A stretch of DNA of 64,000 bases from Sphingopyxis sp. HIX (lineage in GTDB: Bacteria > Pseudomonadota > Alphaproteobacteria > Sphingomonadales > Sphingomonadaceae). Positions within the stretch are counted from its first letter, which is position 1. Each line of letters starts with the position of its first letter. This document shows positions 35,966 to 45,171 of the stretch, piece by piece. Both the position numbers and the translations under genes were made by a program. The DNA is taken from NCBI RefSeq assembly GCF_001468285.1, contig NZ_LNSB01000013.1:35481-99480 (forward strand). Direction: 5' to 3'. Under the pieces are notes generated by a model. It saw only the letters and a list, made by a program, of their open reading frames with translations, was not told where the DNA came from and ran no database searches.

Positions 35966-37471
35966 ATGAAATCGGGTCCGTCGCTCATCACCCTGGCGCT
36001 TGCCTTCGCCGCGCCTGTCGCCGTCCACGCGCAGGATGCGCCTGCCGACGAGGCGAAGGCCGAGAAGCCCGCCGACGTTAGCCCGCAGGTCCGCACCACC
36101 AAGCTCAGCGGCACCTTCGGCGGCCAGCGCATCAACTATGCCGCGACGATCGGCGAGACGATCATCAAGAACAAGGACGGCGTGCCCGAGGTGGCGGTGG
36201 TCACCACCTCCTATGTCAAGGAACCGCGCGACCCGAACCGGCCGGTGACCTTTCTGTTCAACGGCGGCCCGGGCTCGGGCACCGTGTGGCTGATGATGGG
36301 CGCCTTTGGGCCCAAGCGCGTCGCGATTCCCGGCACCGGGGTCGACGACGGCGCCCCGCCATACCCCATCGTCGACAATCCCGACGCCTTGCTCGACGTC
36401 ACCGACGTGGTGTTCATCGACCCGCCGGGCACCGGCTTCTCGCACCTGATCGGCAAGGCCGACCCCAAGGATTATTACGGCGTCACGCAGGACGCGAAGC
36501 TGGTCGCGCAGGTCATCCGGCTGTGGCTCAACGACAATGGCCGCTGGAACAGCCCCAAATATCTCGGCGGCGAAAGCTATGGCACCACCCGCTCGGCGGC
36601 GGTCGCCAACGAGCTGATGAACGACACCTATAACGATGTCGCGCTCAACGGGATCATCCTGATCTCGACCGTGCTCGATTTCGCGGCGGGCGCCGACACC
36701 CCGGGCAATGAACTGTCGCCGATCACCAACCTGCCCTCGATGGCGGTCACCGCGCTCTACCACGGCAAGGCGCAGGGTTCGTCGCCCGAGGCCTTTGCCG
36801 AGGAAGCGCGGCAATGGGCGATCGGCCCCTATGCCACCGCGCTGCTCAAGGGCCAGAAATTGCAGGGCGAGGAACGCGCCGCGATCCGCCGCGACCTCGC
36901 GCGCTTCACCGGCCTCTCCGAAACCTATCTCGAACAGGCCGACCTGCGCGTCACCCCCAGCCGCTTCTACAAGGAACTGCTGCGCGACCGCGGGCTGACC
37001 GTCGGGCGCCTCGACAGCCGCTATACCGGCAAGGATTATGACAATGCCGGCGAAGGCCCCGACAACGACCCCAGCTTCTATGGCATCGACGCGTCGTATA
37101 CGGCCGCGATCAACAGCTGGAGCCGCGACGGCCTCGGCTTCAAGACCGACCGCGAATATCAATCGATCGGCGGCATCGGCGGGCAATGGGACTGGCGTAT
37201 CGGCGGGCGCGACACCAACGCGTACCTCAACGTCGCGCCCTATATCGGGCAGGCGCTGCGCGAGAATAGCGGACTGAAGGTGCTGGTCGCGCAGGGCTGG
37301 TACGATTTCGCGACGCCCTTTTTCGCCGCCGAATATGCGCTCTCGCGCACCGGCATCCCGCAGGACCGCATCCACTACACCTACTATGGCGCGGGCCACA
37401 TGATGTATATCCGCGACGAAGACCGGCATAAATTGTCCGAGGACGTGCGGGCGTTTATCCGGGCGCGGTGA
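35966..37471 (+). CDS. Serine carboxypeptidase-like peptidase (family S10 type)
   Basis: This 501-residue protein has a signal peptide ending near HAQ (residue 23), so it is periplasmic or secreted. Catalytic residues by motif are Ser204 (GGESYGTTRSAA), Asp447 (QGWYDFATPF) and His478 (YGAGHMMYI). The oxyanion motif GGPGSGTVWL is at about 100-109. It removes C-terminal residues from peptides, at acidic pH in known relatives. GGGGAGA precedes the ATG. A LuxR-type regulator follows 82 bp downstream. Such S10 homologues are common in sphingomonads and often act on peptide or peptide-like nutrients. Confidence 0.92.
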   Translation: MKSGPSLITLALAFAAPVAVHAQDAPADEAKAEKPADVSPQVRTTKLSGTFGGQRINYAATIGETIIKNKDGVPEVAVVTTSYVKEPRDPNRPVTFLFNGGPGSGTVWLMMGAFGPKRVAIPGTGVDDGAPPYPIVDNPDALLDVTDVVFIDPPGTGFSHLIGKADPKDYYGVTQDAKLVAQVIRLWLNDNGRWNSPKYLGGESYGTTRSAAVANELMNDTYNDVALNGIILISTVLDFAAGADTPGNELSPITNLPSMAVTALYHGKAQGSSPEAFAEEARQWAIGPYATALLKGQKLQGEERAAIRRDLARFTGLSETYLEQADLRVTPSRFYKELLRDRGLTVGRLDSRYTGKDYDNAGEGPDNDPSFYGIDASYTAAINSWSRDGLGFKTDREYQSIGGIGGQWDWRIGGRDTNAYLNVAPYIGQALRENSGLKVLVAQGWYDFATPFFAAEYALSRTGIPQDRIHYTYYGAGHMMYIRDEDRHKLSEDVRAFIRAR

Positions 37472-37553
37472 GCGGAGAGCGAGCCGCCCTCCTCCCCCTT
37501 GCATTTCGCGCCCATCCGCGGACAATGGCCCCTCATCGCGCCGGGGGGCCCGC

Positions 37554-38636
37554 ATGCACGACGACCTGATCGACCGGATCTACGAATGCTCGGTGGTTCC
37601 CGAGGCATGGCCGACGGTGCTCGACGATGTCGCGGCGCTCGCGCAGTCGACCGGGGGGCTGCTCTTCTCAGCGCGCAAGGCGCTGCACTGGACCGCGTCG
37701 GAGAGCGTCGCCGACGCCTTCGACGCCTATGTCAACGACGGCTGGTTCGGGAAATGCAGCCGCCGCGTCTGCATCATGAGCCAGGAGGCGCCGTCCTTCT
37801 TCGTCGAGCATGATTTCTGGGATGAGGAGCAGCTGAGCGCCGATCCGGTGTACCGCGACTTCTTTCGCCCGCGCGGGCTCGGCTGGTCGGCGGGAACAGG
37901 GCTGCATTTGCCCACCGGCGACAATATCGTCTTCAGCGTCGAACGCGCGTTCGACGGCGGGCCGATCGAGCCCGAGAATGTCGCGCGGCTGAACGGCATC
38001 CGCCCGCATCTGGCACGCAGCGCGCTGGTCAGCGCGCGCCTGCAGCTGAAGCGCGCGCAGGGCGCGACCGAGGCGCTCGCGGCGCTGCAACTGCCCGCCT
38101 TCCTGCTCAGCGACGCCGGCGAGGTGGCCGAGGCGAGCGCCATGACCGACGCCGTCGCCGGGCAGATCGTCTGGGGTGCCAAGGGGCGGCTGCGGCTGAA
38201 CGACAGGAAAGCCGATGCGATCCTGACCGACGCGCTCGCGGGGCTGGCGCAGGGCGGTGAGAGCATAGTGCGGTCCTTCCCGATCCGCGGCGCGTCGGGG
38301 CAGCCCGAGCTGGTCGCGCATATCGTCCCGGTGCGGCGCAGCGCGCACGATGTGTTCGGCGACTCCTACGCCTTGATGCTGCTGGTCCCCGTCGCCTCGG
38401 AGCGTGCGCCGTCGGCGACGCTGATGCGCTCGCTATTCGACCTGACCCCGTCGGAAGCGCGCGTCGCCACGGGGATCGCGGGCGGCGAAACCCCCGAGGC
38501 GATCGCCGCGGCGGGCGATGTCGCGATCAGCACGGTGCGCAGCCAGCTGAGCCGCGTGCTCGAAAAGACCGGCTGTACGCGGCAGGCCGATCTCGCGTCG
38601 CTGCTCGCGCGGATCGCGGTCACGACGCCGCACTGA
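37554..38636 (+). CDS. LuxR-family transcription regulator
   Basis: In this 360-residue protein the C-terminal helix-turn-helix is LTPSEARVATGIAGGETPEAIAAAGDVAISTVRSQLSRVLEKTG (in pieces, residues about 297-340). The N-terminal 280 residues are a sensory region of unknown fold, perhaps PAS- or GAF-like (WSAGTGLHLPTGDNIVFSVERAF). It starts with ATG 37554 at the end of the S10 peptidase leader, and a terminator follows about 100 bp after the stop. A link to the peptidase is likely by position but unproven. Confidence 0.9.
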   Translation: MHDDLIDRIYECSVVPEAWPTVLDDVAALAQSTGGLLFSARKALHWTASESVADAFDAYVNDGWFGKCSRRVCIMSQEAPSFFVEHDFWDEEQLSADPVYRDFFRPRGLGWSAGTGLHLPTGDNIVFSVERAFDGGPIEPENVARLNGIRPHLARSALVSARLQLKRAQGATEALAALQLPAFLLSDAGEVAEASAMTDAVAGQIVWGAKGRLRLNDRKADAILTDALAGLAQGGESIVRSFPIRGASGQPELVAHIVPVRRSAHDVFGDSYALMLLVPVASERAPSATLMRSLFDLTPSEARVATGIAGGETPEAIAAAGDVAISTVRSQLSRVLEKTGCTRQADLASLLARIAVTTPH

Positions 38637-38736
38637 GAAATCGCGATCCATCCTCCATATGAAGGATGCGGGCAGCGTCCAGGGCATCGATAAGGCCTGC
38701 AACTGCCGGCCCTTCTGCGACCCTGGGACGTCAGTC

Positions 38737-38773
38737 AGCGGCACTCCGGCAGCGATGCGGGGGTGCCGCTTTT
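38737..38773 (+). terminator. Rho-independent terminator after the LuxR gene
   Basis: AGCGGCACTCC (38737-38747) pairs with GGGGTGCCGCT (38760-38770) with one G-T pair, and is followed by TTTTCGTTT. It lies 100 bp downstream of the LuxR stop. Confidence 0.7.
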
Positions 38774-38896
38774 CGTTTCGGGCACGCGGAAATCGCGCCG
38801 CCCCTTCCCTCGGCTGTCGAGTTAATTTACAGTTTACCATAAGCCCGCGGCGGTGAATCCCCGATTTGCGTCACTGGCACGGCTCTTGCTGGATAA

Positions 38897-39151
38897 ATGG
38901 TGATGCTGAAGAAAATCGGACGCCTGTTCGTCATCAAGACCAAGTTCGAGGCTTGCCTCATCATCTATGCGCTCGGCGTCGGCGCGATCGCGCGCGGGAT
39001 GATCTATATCGACGAATATCCAGGGTTCGGCGGCAAGCTGCTGCTGCTCGCGTGCAGCGGCTCGGTGTTCCTGGCGGGGGCGAAGATCTTCGACTGCCTG
39101 CGCTACGAAAAGGCCGAGCGCGAGGCGGCGGCGGCGCAGCAGCCCGCCTGA
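38897..39151 (+). CDS. Small membrane protein, two helices
   Basis: This 84-residue protein has no family I can name. Two hydrophobic stretches (LIIYALGVGAIARGMIYI and GKLLLLACSGSVFLAGAKIF) with a short loop DEYPGFG between them suggest a hairpin in the inner membrane, followed by a charged tail (RYEKAEREAAAAQ). ATG 38897 is the first of two close starts. It is followed 50 bp later by a PHA-depolymerase-like gene and may share its transcript. Confidence 0.7.
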   Translation: MVMLKKIGRLFVIKTKFEACLIIYALGVGAIARGMIYIDEYPGFGGKLLLLACSGSVFLAGAKIFDCLRYEKAEREAAAAQQPA

Positions 39152-39201
39152 CGACCAAAGCGGACTTTCGCCGGTCACCAAAAACTGCCAAGGCACGGGC
39201 C

Positions 39202-39954
39202 ATGAGCAGGATCAGCGGCAAGCCCGTCCTCAGCACAGAACATGTCTATGGCCTGACGCTGCGCGTCGCGCGCTGGCGCGTCGGGGCGCCGGGCACGCCT
39301 TTGCTGTTCCTCAACGGCATCGGCGCCGATATCGGCGCGGCGGCGCCGCTGCTCGCACAGATCGTGGGGCGCGAGGTGTGGACGCTCGACATGCCCGGCG
39401 TCGGCGGCTCGCCCGACGCCCTGATCCCCTATGGCGCGCCGACGATGGCCGCGGTGGTGATGGAAATCGCCAGCCGAATGGGCCAGCAGCAGGTCGACCT
39501 CGCGGGGTTCAGTTGGGGCGGCGCGTTGGCGCAGCAGATTGCGGTGCAGTTTCCGGGGCGCGTGCGCCGGCTGGTGCTGATGGCGACGACGCCGAGCGTC
39601 GCGGCGCCGGGGATCGGCTGGGCGGCGCTGCTCGACGACGACATGCTGGCGAGCGGGCTCAAGCTGCCGACCGCGACGCCGCTGGGGCTCGCCTATCAGA
39701 GCATGGCGATGGCGGGCTGGACGAGCGCGCCGCTGCTGCCGCAGCTGAGGGGCGTGCCGACTCTTATCCTGATGGGGCAGAATGACGGCGTCGTGCCCGC
39801 GTGCCACGGCCAGACGATCGCCGAATTGATCGACGGCGCGGAGCTGGAGGTGGTGCCGGGGTCGCACCTCTTCCCCTTCACCCATGCGGCGGCGATTTCG
39901 ACGCGGATCAGTTCGTTTCTGGACCAGCCGGCGCGGGCACAAGCCGCCGCTTGA
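39202..39954 (+). CDS. Alpha/beta hydrolase resembling medium-chain PHA depolymerase
   Basis: In this 250-residue protein the early pattern LLFLNGIGADIGAAAPLL and the stretch DMPGVGGSPDALIPYG with GFSWGGALAQQIA (Ser104) closely match intracellular poly(3-hydroxyalkanoate) depolymerases. The acid is in GQNDGVVPA and the histidine in GSHLFPFTHA. It would release hydroxyacids from storage granules in the cytoplasm. No phaC synthase is nearby, so other ester substrates are possible. ATG 39202 starts the conserved part; the 3' end overlaps the opposing gene by 47 bp. Confidence 0.82.
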   Translation: MSRISGKPVLSTEHVYGLTLRVARWRVGAPGTPLLFLNGIGADIGAAAPLLAQIVGREVWTLDMPGVGGSPDALIPYGAPTMAAVVMEIASRMGQQQVDLAGFSWGGALAQQIAVQFPGRVRRLVLMATTPSVAAPGIGWAALLDDDMLASGLKLPTATPLGLAYQSMAMAGWTSAPLLPQLRGVPTLILMGQNDGVVPACHGQTIAELIDGAELEVVPGSHLFPFTHAAAISTRISSFLDQPARAQAAA

Positions 39955-40939
39955 GGAAGTCGGCGATCGCCGCGGCGGTCGCATCGGGGGCTTCCTCCAT
40001 CGGCAGATGACCGATGCCGTCGAGCAAGACGACTTCCGACCCCGCGATCCGCTCGTGGAAGGTCTGGGCGGCGGTCGCGTTGATCAGCTTGTCCTGCTTG
40101 CCGAAGAGGATCAGCGTGGGCGCCTTGATCTCCCCCACCCGCGCCGCCATCGCGGGTTCGCGGTCCAAACGCGCGCGCAGCACCGTCGCCTCGCGGTTGC
40201 CGGGGAAGCGGAGCAATTCCCAATAGCGGTCGATCATCGGCTCGTCGACGATGCCCTGTTTTTCGACCGAGCCGCGCAGCGACTGTTCGACGAGCATGCG
40301 CGGGGTGATCCGCGTCGCGAGCCAGCGGCCGAGCGGATATTCGAGCACGCGGAAGCCGATGTTCGATTCGGGGCGCTTCTCGCCCTTGCGCAGCGGCATG
40401 CCGCTAGCGTCGAGCAGCAGCAGCGCGTCGACGCGGCCCGGATGGCCGAGCGCATAGCGCCACGCGACCCAGCCGCCCATCGAATTGCCGCCGAGGACGA
40501 AGCGGTCGAGCCCGAGCTTCGCCGCGACGACGTCGACCGCCGCGGCCATGCCGTCGGCGCCATAATCCTTGTCGGGGGTGCCGCCGGTGAGGCCGTGGCC
40601 GGGCAGGTCGAGCGTGACGACCCGGTAGTCGGCGCCGAGCCGCTTCACCAGCGGCTCCCAGGTGTGGAGGCTGGCGTTCGAGCCGTGGAGCAGGATGATC
40701 GCGGGGCCGTCGCGCTTGCCCTGATCGCGGTAGTGGATGCGCTGGCCGGCGGGGCCCGCGACGAAGGTCGCCGCGGGGCCGCCATATTTGGCGATCATCG
40801 CGTCGCGGTCGGTGTCGGGCGTGCGGAGCCACAGAAAGGCGGCGAGGAGCGCGAGCAGCAGCCCGAGCGGGATCAGCACGCGCTTGCGCCGCATCATCGG
40901 GCGCGGCGGCAGCGGCTCATATTCGTCGTCGTCGCTCAT
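39908..40939 (-). CDS. Membrane-anchored alpha/beta hydrolase
   Basis: In this 343-residue protein an N-terminal helix (residues 20-37) anchors it to the inner membrane after an acidic start (MSDDDEYEPLPP). The hydrolase fold has LLHGSNASLHTW, nucleophile Ser153 in GGNSMGGW, the acid in FGKQDKLIN and the histidine in GIGHLPMEE. It hydrolyses an ester or amide bond outside the cytoplasm, or faces it, depending on topology. It is convergent with the PHA-depolymerase-like gene, with which it shares 47 bp of 3' coding sequence. Confidence 0.9.
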   Translation of the reverse strand: MSDDDEYEPLPPRPMMRRKRVLIPLGLLLALLAAFLWLRTPDTDRDAMIAKYGGPAATFVAGPAGQRIHYRDQGKRDGPAIILLHGSNASLHTWEPLVKRLGADYRVVTLDLPGHGLTGGTPDKDYGADGMAAAVDVVAAKLGLDRFVLGGNSMGGWVAWRYALGHPGRVDALLLLDASGMPLRKGEKRPESNIGFRVLEYPLGRWLATRITPRMLVEQSLRGSVEKQGIVDEPMIDRYWELLRFPGNREATVLRARLDREPAMAARVGEIKAPTLILFGKQDKLINATAAQTFHERIAGSEVVLLDGIGHLPMEEAPDATAAAIADFLKRRLVPAPAGPETN

Positions 40940-40989
40940 CGTGCCTCCCCAGACCCTGGGGAGACACTAAGGACCGGAGGCGGGGCGCG

Positions 40990-42378
40990 TCAACCGACGC
41001 GCTTGACCGCCCCCTTGTGCGCACCGACCTTGCCGCCGCGGGGGCGGAAGCGCCGCTTGCGCTGCGGCTGGCCGTCGGCGGCGCCGTCGCGGCGCGGGCC
41101 ACGGTCGCCGCGCGGCTGACCGTTGCCACGATTGCCCTCGCCGCGCCCGGCGAGCGCGTCGTCGCGCTGGCGCTGCGGGTTGCGGCCCTTGCTGCCGGTG
41201 TCGCGCGGCGGGGCCGCGGGCTTGGGCAGGTTGCGCACGAGTTCGTTGAAACCCTCGGGCAGCGCCATCGGTTCGGACTTGGTCCGGGTGACGCGCTCGA
41301 TATCGCGAAGATAGGTGCGCTCGTCGGGGGCGACGAAGCTGATCGCGATGCCCTCGGCACCGGCGCGCGCGGTGCGGCCGATGCGGTGGACATATTGTTC
41401 GGGCACGTTCGGGATCTCGAAGTTGATCACATGGCTGACCCCCGACACGTCGATGCCGCGCGCGGCGATGTCGGTCGCGACGAGCAGGCGCACCTGGCCC
41501 GAGCGGAAGGCCTGGAGCGCGGTGGTGCGCTGCGCCTGGCTCTTGTTGCCGTGGATCGCATAGGCTTCGATGCCCGCACCCTTCAGGTGGCGGACGACGC
41601 GGTCGGCACCATGCTTGGTGCGCGTGAAGATCAAGGCACGGTCGATGTCCGACGTCTTGATGACGTGGTGGAGCAGCGCCTGCTTTTCCTTCTGTTCGAC
41701 GAAGGTCGAGAACTGGCGGATCTTTTCGGCGGTGGTCGCCTGCGGCGTCACCGACACGGTCACCGGATCCTCGAGGAACTGTTCGGCGAGATGCGCGATT
41801 TCCTTCGGCATCGTCGCCGAGAAGAACAGATTCTGGCGGCGCGACGGCAGCAGCTTGGCGATGCGGCGCAGCGAGTGGATGAAGCCCATGTCCATCATCT
41901 GGTCGGCCTCGTCGAGGACGAAGATCTCGACATCGTCGAGGCGCAGCGCGCGCTGGTCGATCAGGTCGAGCAGGCGGCCCGGCGTGGCGACGAGGATTTC
42001 GACGCCCTGGCTAAGGTCGCGGATCTGCTTGTTGATCGGCACGCCGCCGAAGACGGTCGAGACGCGCAGCTTGGTGAAGCGGCCATAGTCGCGGCAGCTC
42101 TGCGCGATCTGCGCGGCGAGTTCGCGCGTCGGCGCGAGCACGAGCATGCGGCAGCTGCGCGGGTTGGTCTTGTGCGGATAGGTGATCAGGTGATGGATCG
42201 AGGGCAAGGAAAAGCCCGCGGTCTTGCCGGTGCCGGTCTGCGCGATGCCGCACAGGTCGCGGCCCTTCATCAGCGGCGGGATCGCCTGCATCTGGATCGG
42301 GGTCGGCTGGGTATAATCCTTGGCGGCGAGCGCACGGTTGATGTCGGCGTGCAGGCCAAAGTCGTTAAAAGTCGTCAT
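40990..42378 (-). CDS. DEAD-box RNA helicase (RhlE-like)
   Basis: This 462-residue protein has all core motifs: Q motif FNDFGLH..PTPIQ, I AQTGTGKT (46-53), Ia PTRELAAQ, II VLDEADQMMDMGF, III SATMP, IV FTRTKHGADR, V/VI TDIAARGIDV and HRIGRTARAG. The last 90 residues are basic and rich in Arg, Gly and Asn, as in RNA-binding tails. It unwinds RNA duplexes, for example in ribosome assembly or mRNA turnover, and is often cold-induced. ATG 42378 is used; the leader is part of a 480-bp intergenic region containing a repeat element. Confidence 0.96.
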   Translation of the reverse strand: MTTFNDFGLHADINRALAAKDYTQPTPIQMQAIPPLMKGRDLCGIAQTGTGKTAGFSLPSIHHLITYPHKTNPRSCRMLVLAPTRELAAQIAQSCRDYGRFTKLRVSTVFGGVPINKQIRDLSQGVEILVATPGRLLDLIDQRALRLDDVEIFVLDEADQMMDMGFIHSLRRIAKLLPSRRQNLFFSATMPKEIAHLAEQFLEDPVTVSVTPQATTAEKIRQFSTFVEQKEKQALLHHVIKTSDIDRALIFTRTKHGADRVVRHLKGAGIEAYAIHGNKSQAQRTTALQAFRSGQVRLLVATDIAARGIDVSGVSHVINFEIPNVPEQYVHRIGRTARAGAEGIAISFVAPDERTYLRDIERVTRTKSEPMALPEGFNELVRNLPKPAAPPRDTGSKGRNPQRQRDDALAGRGEGNRGNGQPRGDRGPRRDGAADGQPQRKRRFRPRGGKVGAHKGAVKRVG

Positions 42379-42858
42379 AAGATACTCACAATGGGCGACG
42401 CGCACAGCGTCCGTTCGCGTCGAACGGACGGCGCACGGCCGCGGGTTCGAAACGACCCGCGTGAAAGGGTGCCTCTGGGGACAAAGCGCCGGTCCGGCTC
42501 GTCCCGCACCTGAAAGCGGGCGGGAAAATCACGCTGCCGGTGGTTGCGGCGGGGAAGCCCGCCATGCTGCGCTGCACAACATATGGCATGGGTTGCGCGA
42601 AATTGCAAGATTATTGCTTGGGTATCACGGGAAGAAGGAAAAGGATTCGCGCAAAGGCGCAGAGCTCGCCGAGATTTGGTTCACGCGGAGGCGCGGAAAA
42701 AAGGGCTGATTGGCGGCTTTGCCGCTATTTTCTTTTCCCTCTGCGATCTGTGCGCCTCTGCGCGCAATTTTCATCCCCGCGTCTCCGCGCCTCCGCGTGA
42801 ACCCTTGTCCTGACCCAACGCCTTTGGCAGACACTCCGGCAAAGAGAGGGGATGTGTT
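42379..42858. other. 480-bp divergent intergenic region
   Basis: Between the helicase start and glpK. It holds both promoters and, between 42648 and 42803, a structured repeat listed separately. Short open frames in it have no gene-like features. Confidence 0.6.
42648..42803. repeat. 156-bp repeat element with interleaved inverted arms
   Basis: Arm A (42648-42673, core CGCGCAAAGGCGCAGAG) is complementary to A' (42739-42764) with about 4 mismatches in 26. Arm B (42678-42697, GGTTCACGCGGAGGCGCGGA) is perfectly complementary to B' (42784-42803). The order A-B-A'-B' is interleaved, so the two stems exclude each other in a simple hairpin or form a pseudoknot. Both arms share the GCGGAGGCGCGG-type unit known from dispersed bacterial repeats. 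Confidence 0.6.
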
Positions 42859-44331
42859 TTGGCCGAAAAGATCATCGTCATCGACGAGGGCACGACCTCG
42901 ACCCGCACGATGCTTTTCGGCGCCGACGGCACCCCGCTCGGCAGCGCGCAGCGTGAGTTCAAACAGCATTATCCGGGGCCGGGGCTCGTCGAGCATGACG
43001 CGGCCGAAATCTGGGACGCGACGCTCGCCTGCACGCGCGAGATGGTGGCGCAGGCGGGCGGTGCCGACGCGGTCGCGGCGATCGGGATCACCAACCAGCG
43101 CGAGACCGTGGTGTTCTGGGACCGCGCGACCGGCGAGCCGCTGGCGCCCGCGATCGTGTGGCAGGACCGGCGCACCGCCGCCGACTGCGCCGCGCTCAAG
43201 GAGGCTGGCCACGAGGCAGCCGTTCAAGCGAAGTCGGGACTGCTGCTCGACCCTTATTTTTCGGGCAGCAAGATCGGCTGGGCCCTCCGGAACTGGCCGC
43301 AATTGCGCGAGGCAGGCGACCGGCTCGCGGTCGGGACGATCGAATCCTATCTCGTCTATCGCCTGACCGGGGGGGTGCATGTCAGCGACGCCAGCAATGC
43401 GTCGCGCACATTGCTGATGGACATCAACGGCAGCGGGGGCTGGGACGGCGAGCTTTGCGACCTGCTCGGCGTGCCGATGGCACTGCTGCCCGAAATCACC
43501 GGCTGCACCGCGACCGTCGGCACGACCGACCCCGCACTCTTCGGCGGCGCGATTCCGATATCGGGCATGGCGGGCGACCAGCAAGCGGCGGCGATCGGCC
43601 AGGCGTGCCTCGCGCCGGGCCAGACCAAGGCGACCTTCGGCACCGGCGCCTTCATCCTGTCGGCGAGCGGCACCACGCGCCCCGTTTCAAACAACCGCCT
43701 GCTTGCGACGGTGCTGGTGCAGGAAGGCGATGTCCGGTCCTACGCGCTCGAGGGGTCGGTGTTCGTTGCGGGGAGCCTGATCAAATGGCTGCGCGACGGG
43801 CTGGGGCTGCTCGCGAGTGCGGGCGAGAGCGAGGGACTCGCGCGCTCGGTCGACGACAATGGCGGGGTCTATCTGGTCCCTGCCCTCGCCGGGCTCGGGG
43901 CGCCGCACTGGCGGCCCGACGCGCTCGCGGCGCTGTCGGGCCTCAGCTTCGCGAGCAGCAAGGCGCATGTCGCGCGCGCCGCCCTCGAGGCGCAGGCCTA
44001 TCAGGCGCACGACCTCAAAGCCGCCTTCGCCGCCGACGGGGTCGACTGGGCGGAACTCCGCATCGACGGCGGCATGGCCGCGAACGACTGGATGGCGCAG
44101 GATCTGGCCGACATGCTCGATCTGGTCGTCGAGCGGCCGGGCTTCGTCGAGAGCACGGCGTTGGGCGCGGCGATGCTGGCGGCGACGGGGGCCGGGCTCT
44201 ATCCCGACTTAACGAGTGCGGCGCAGGCAATGCGCGGCACCGCTACGCGCTTCACGCCCGCGCTGGAGGCCGGGAAACGCAAAGCGCGCCTTGCCGGGTG
44301 GCAAAGCGCGCTTGCAAAGGTCCTCGGCTGA
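42859..44331 (+). CDS. glpK: Glycerol kinase
   Basis: In this 490-residue FGGY kinase the phosphate loop is DEGTTSTRTMLF near residue 8-19 and the FGGY motifs are visible (ITNQRETVVFWDRATG, GLGAPHWRPDAL, DGGMAANDWM). It makes glycerol-3-phosphate, feeding phospholipid synthesis or breakdown. TTG 42859 is the likely start: AGAGAGGGG is 7 bases upstream and no ATG or GTG is in frame near it. No glpF or glpD is adjacent. The end is 14 bp from the convergent rpmE. Confidence 0.95.
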   Translation: MAEKIIVIDEGTTSTRTMLFGADGTPLGSAQREFKQHYPGPGLVEHDAAEIWDATLACTREMVAQAGGADAVAAIGITNQRETVVFWDRATGEPLAPAIVWQDRRTAADCAALKEAGHEAAVQAKSGLLLDPYFSGSKIGWALRNWPQLREAGDRLAVGTIESYLVYRLTGGVHVSDASNASRTLLMDINGSGGWDGELCDLLGVPMALLPEITGCTATVGTTDPALFGGAIPISGMAGDQQAAAIGQACLAPGQTKATFGTGAFILSASGTTRPVSNNRLLATVLVQEGDVRSYALEGSVFVAGSLIKWLRDGLGLLASAGESEGLARSVDDNGGVYLVPALAGLGAPHWRPDALAALSGLSFASSKAHVARAALEAQAYQAHDLKAAFAADGVDWAELRIDGGMAANDWMAQDLADMLDLVVERPGFVESTALGAAMLAATGAGLYPDLTSAAQAMRGTATRFTPALEAGKRKARLAGWQSALAKVLG

Positions 44332-44345
44332 CGCCGAAGCGCTAA

Positions 44346-44573
44346 TTAACGCTTGAGGGTGAGACCACCGAAGCGCTTGTTGAACTTCGCGACCTGACCG
44401 CCGGCGTCGAGCAGACGACCGGTGCCGCCGGTCCAGGCCGGGTGCGCCGTGGGGTCGATTTCGAGCGTCATCACGTCGCCCTCTTTGCCCCAGGTCGAGC
44501 GCGTCTGATATTCGGTGCCATCGGTCATCTTGACCGTGATCATGTGATAGTCGGGGTGAATGTCTTTTTTCAT
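44346..44573 (-). CDS. rpmE: 50S ribosomal protein L31
   Basis: The protein has 75 residues, begins [24 protein letters not shown] and contains [11 protein letters not shown] and the C-terminal KFNKRFGG. It lacks the CxxC zinc motif, so it is the zinc-free (C-minus) type. It sits at the tail of the fabZ-skp-bamA operon direction but 114 bp after fabZ, where a short GC hairpin GCCGC-GAA-GCGGC lies near 44631. Convergent with glpK. Confidence 0.96.
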   Translation of the reverse strand: MKKDIHPDYHMITVKMTDGTEYQTRSTWGKEGDVMTLEIDPTAHPAWTGGTGRLLDAGGQVAKFNKRFGGLTLKR

Positions 44574-44687
44574 GTCCTGGGCTCCTGTGCCGCTGGTTTC
44601 CGACCAGCAGCGTGAGTCGATGCTTCCCCGCCAAGGGCCGCGAAGCGGCGTCCCCTAACGGCGAAAGCTGGATTTGGCAAGTGGTGG

Positions 44688-45167
44688 TTAGTCGCTCGGC
44701 GGGTCGGCGATCATCGCGGTGAACTGGCATTCGGTCGCGAGGCTGTCGCCGAGCATGGCGCGGCCCTCGAACTTGCAGATGTTGCGCTTCGCCTGGAGAA
44801 TATTGACGTGGAGGTCGAGCAGGACGCCGGGTTCGACCGGCTTCCGGAACTTCACCCCATCGATCCCCATGAAATAGACGAGCTTGCCCGAGCCGCCGAG
44901 GCCGAGCGATTCGACCGCGAGGATGCCGCCGGCCTGCGCCAGCGCCTCGACGATCAGGACGCCGGGCATGATCGGCCGGCCAGGGAAATGCCCTTGGAAA
45001 AAGGGCTCGTTCATCGTCACCGCCTTGACCGCGTGGATCGAGGTGTCCTTCACCATCGATTCCACCCGGTCGACGAGCAGCATCGGATAACGATGCGGCA
45101 GCAGCGTCAGGATCCGGCGGATATCCACCGGACCCATGGCGCCGTCCATATTTTCCCCGTCCGCCAC
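44688..45167 (-). CDS. fabZ: 3-hydroxyacyl-ACP dehydratase FabZ
   Basis: In this 159-residue hot-dog-fold dehydratase the signature is [13 protein letters not shown], then [20 protein letters not shown] with catalytic His and Glu. It dehydrates 3-hydroxyacyl-ACP in fatty-acid synthesis. It follows skp by 4 bp. In many Gram-negatives lpxD lies before fabZ and lpxA after it; here both are absent. Starts ATG 45167, 45149 and 45137 are possible; the first is given. Confidence 0.96.
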   Translation of the reverse strand: MADGENMDGAMGPVDIRRILTLLPHRYPMLLVDRVESMVKDTSIHAVKAVTMNEPFFQGHFPGRPIMPGVLIVEALAQAGGILAVESLGLGGSGKLVYFMGIDGVKFRKPVEPGVLLDLHVNILQAKRNICKFEGRAMLGDSLATECQFTAMIADPPSD

Positions 45168-45171
45168 GATC

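Noticed and set aside
42540..42813. Overlapping short open frames upstream of glpK
   Set aside because: They fall inside the repeat element and differ in frame only because of its GC-rich periodic sequence.
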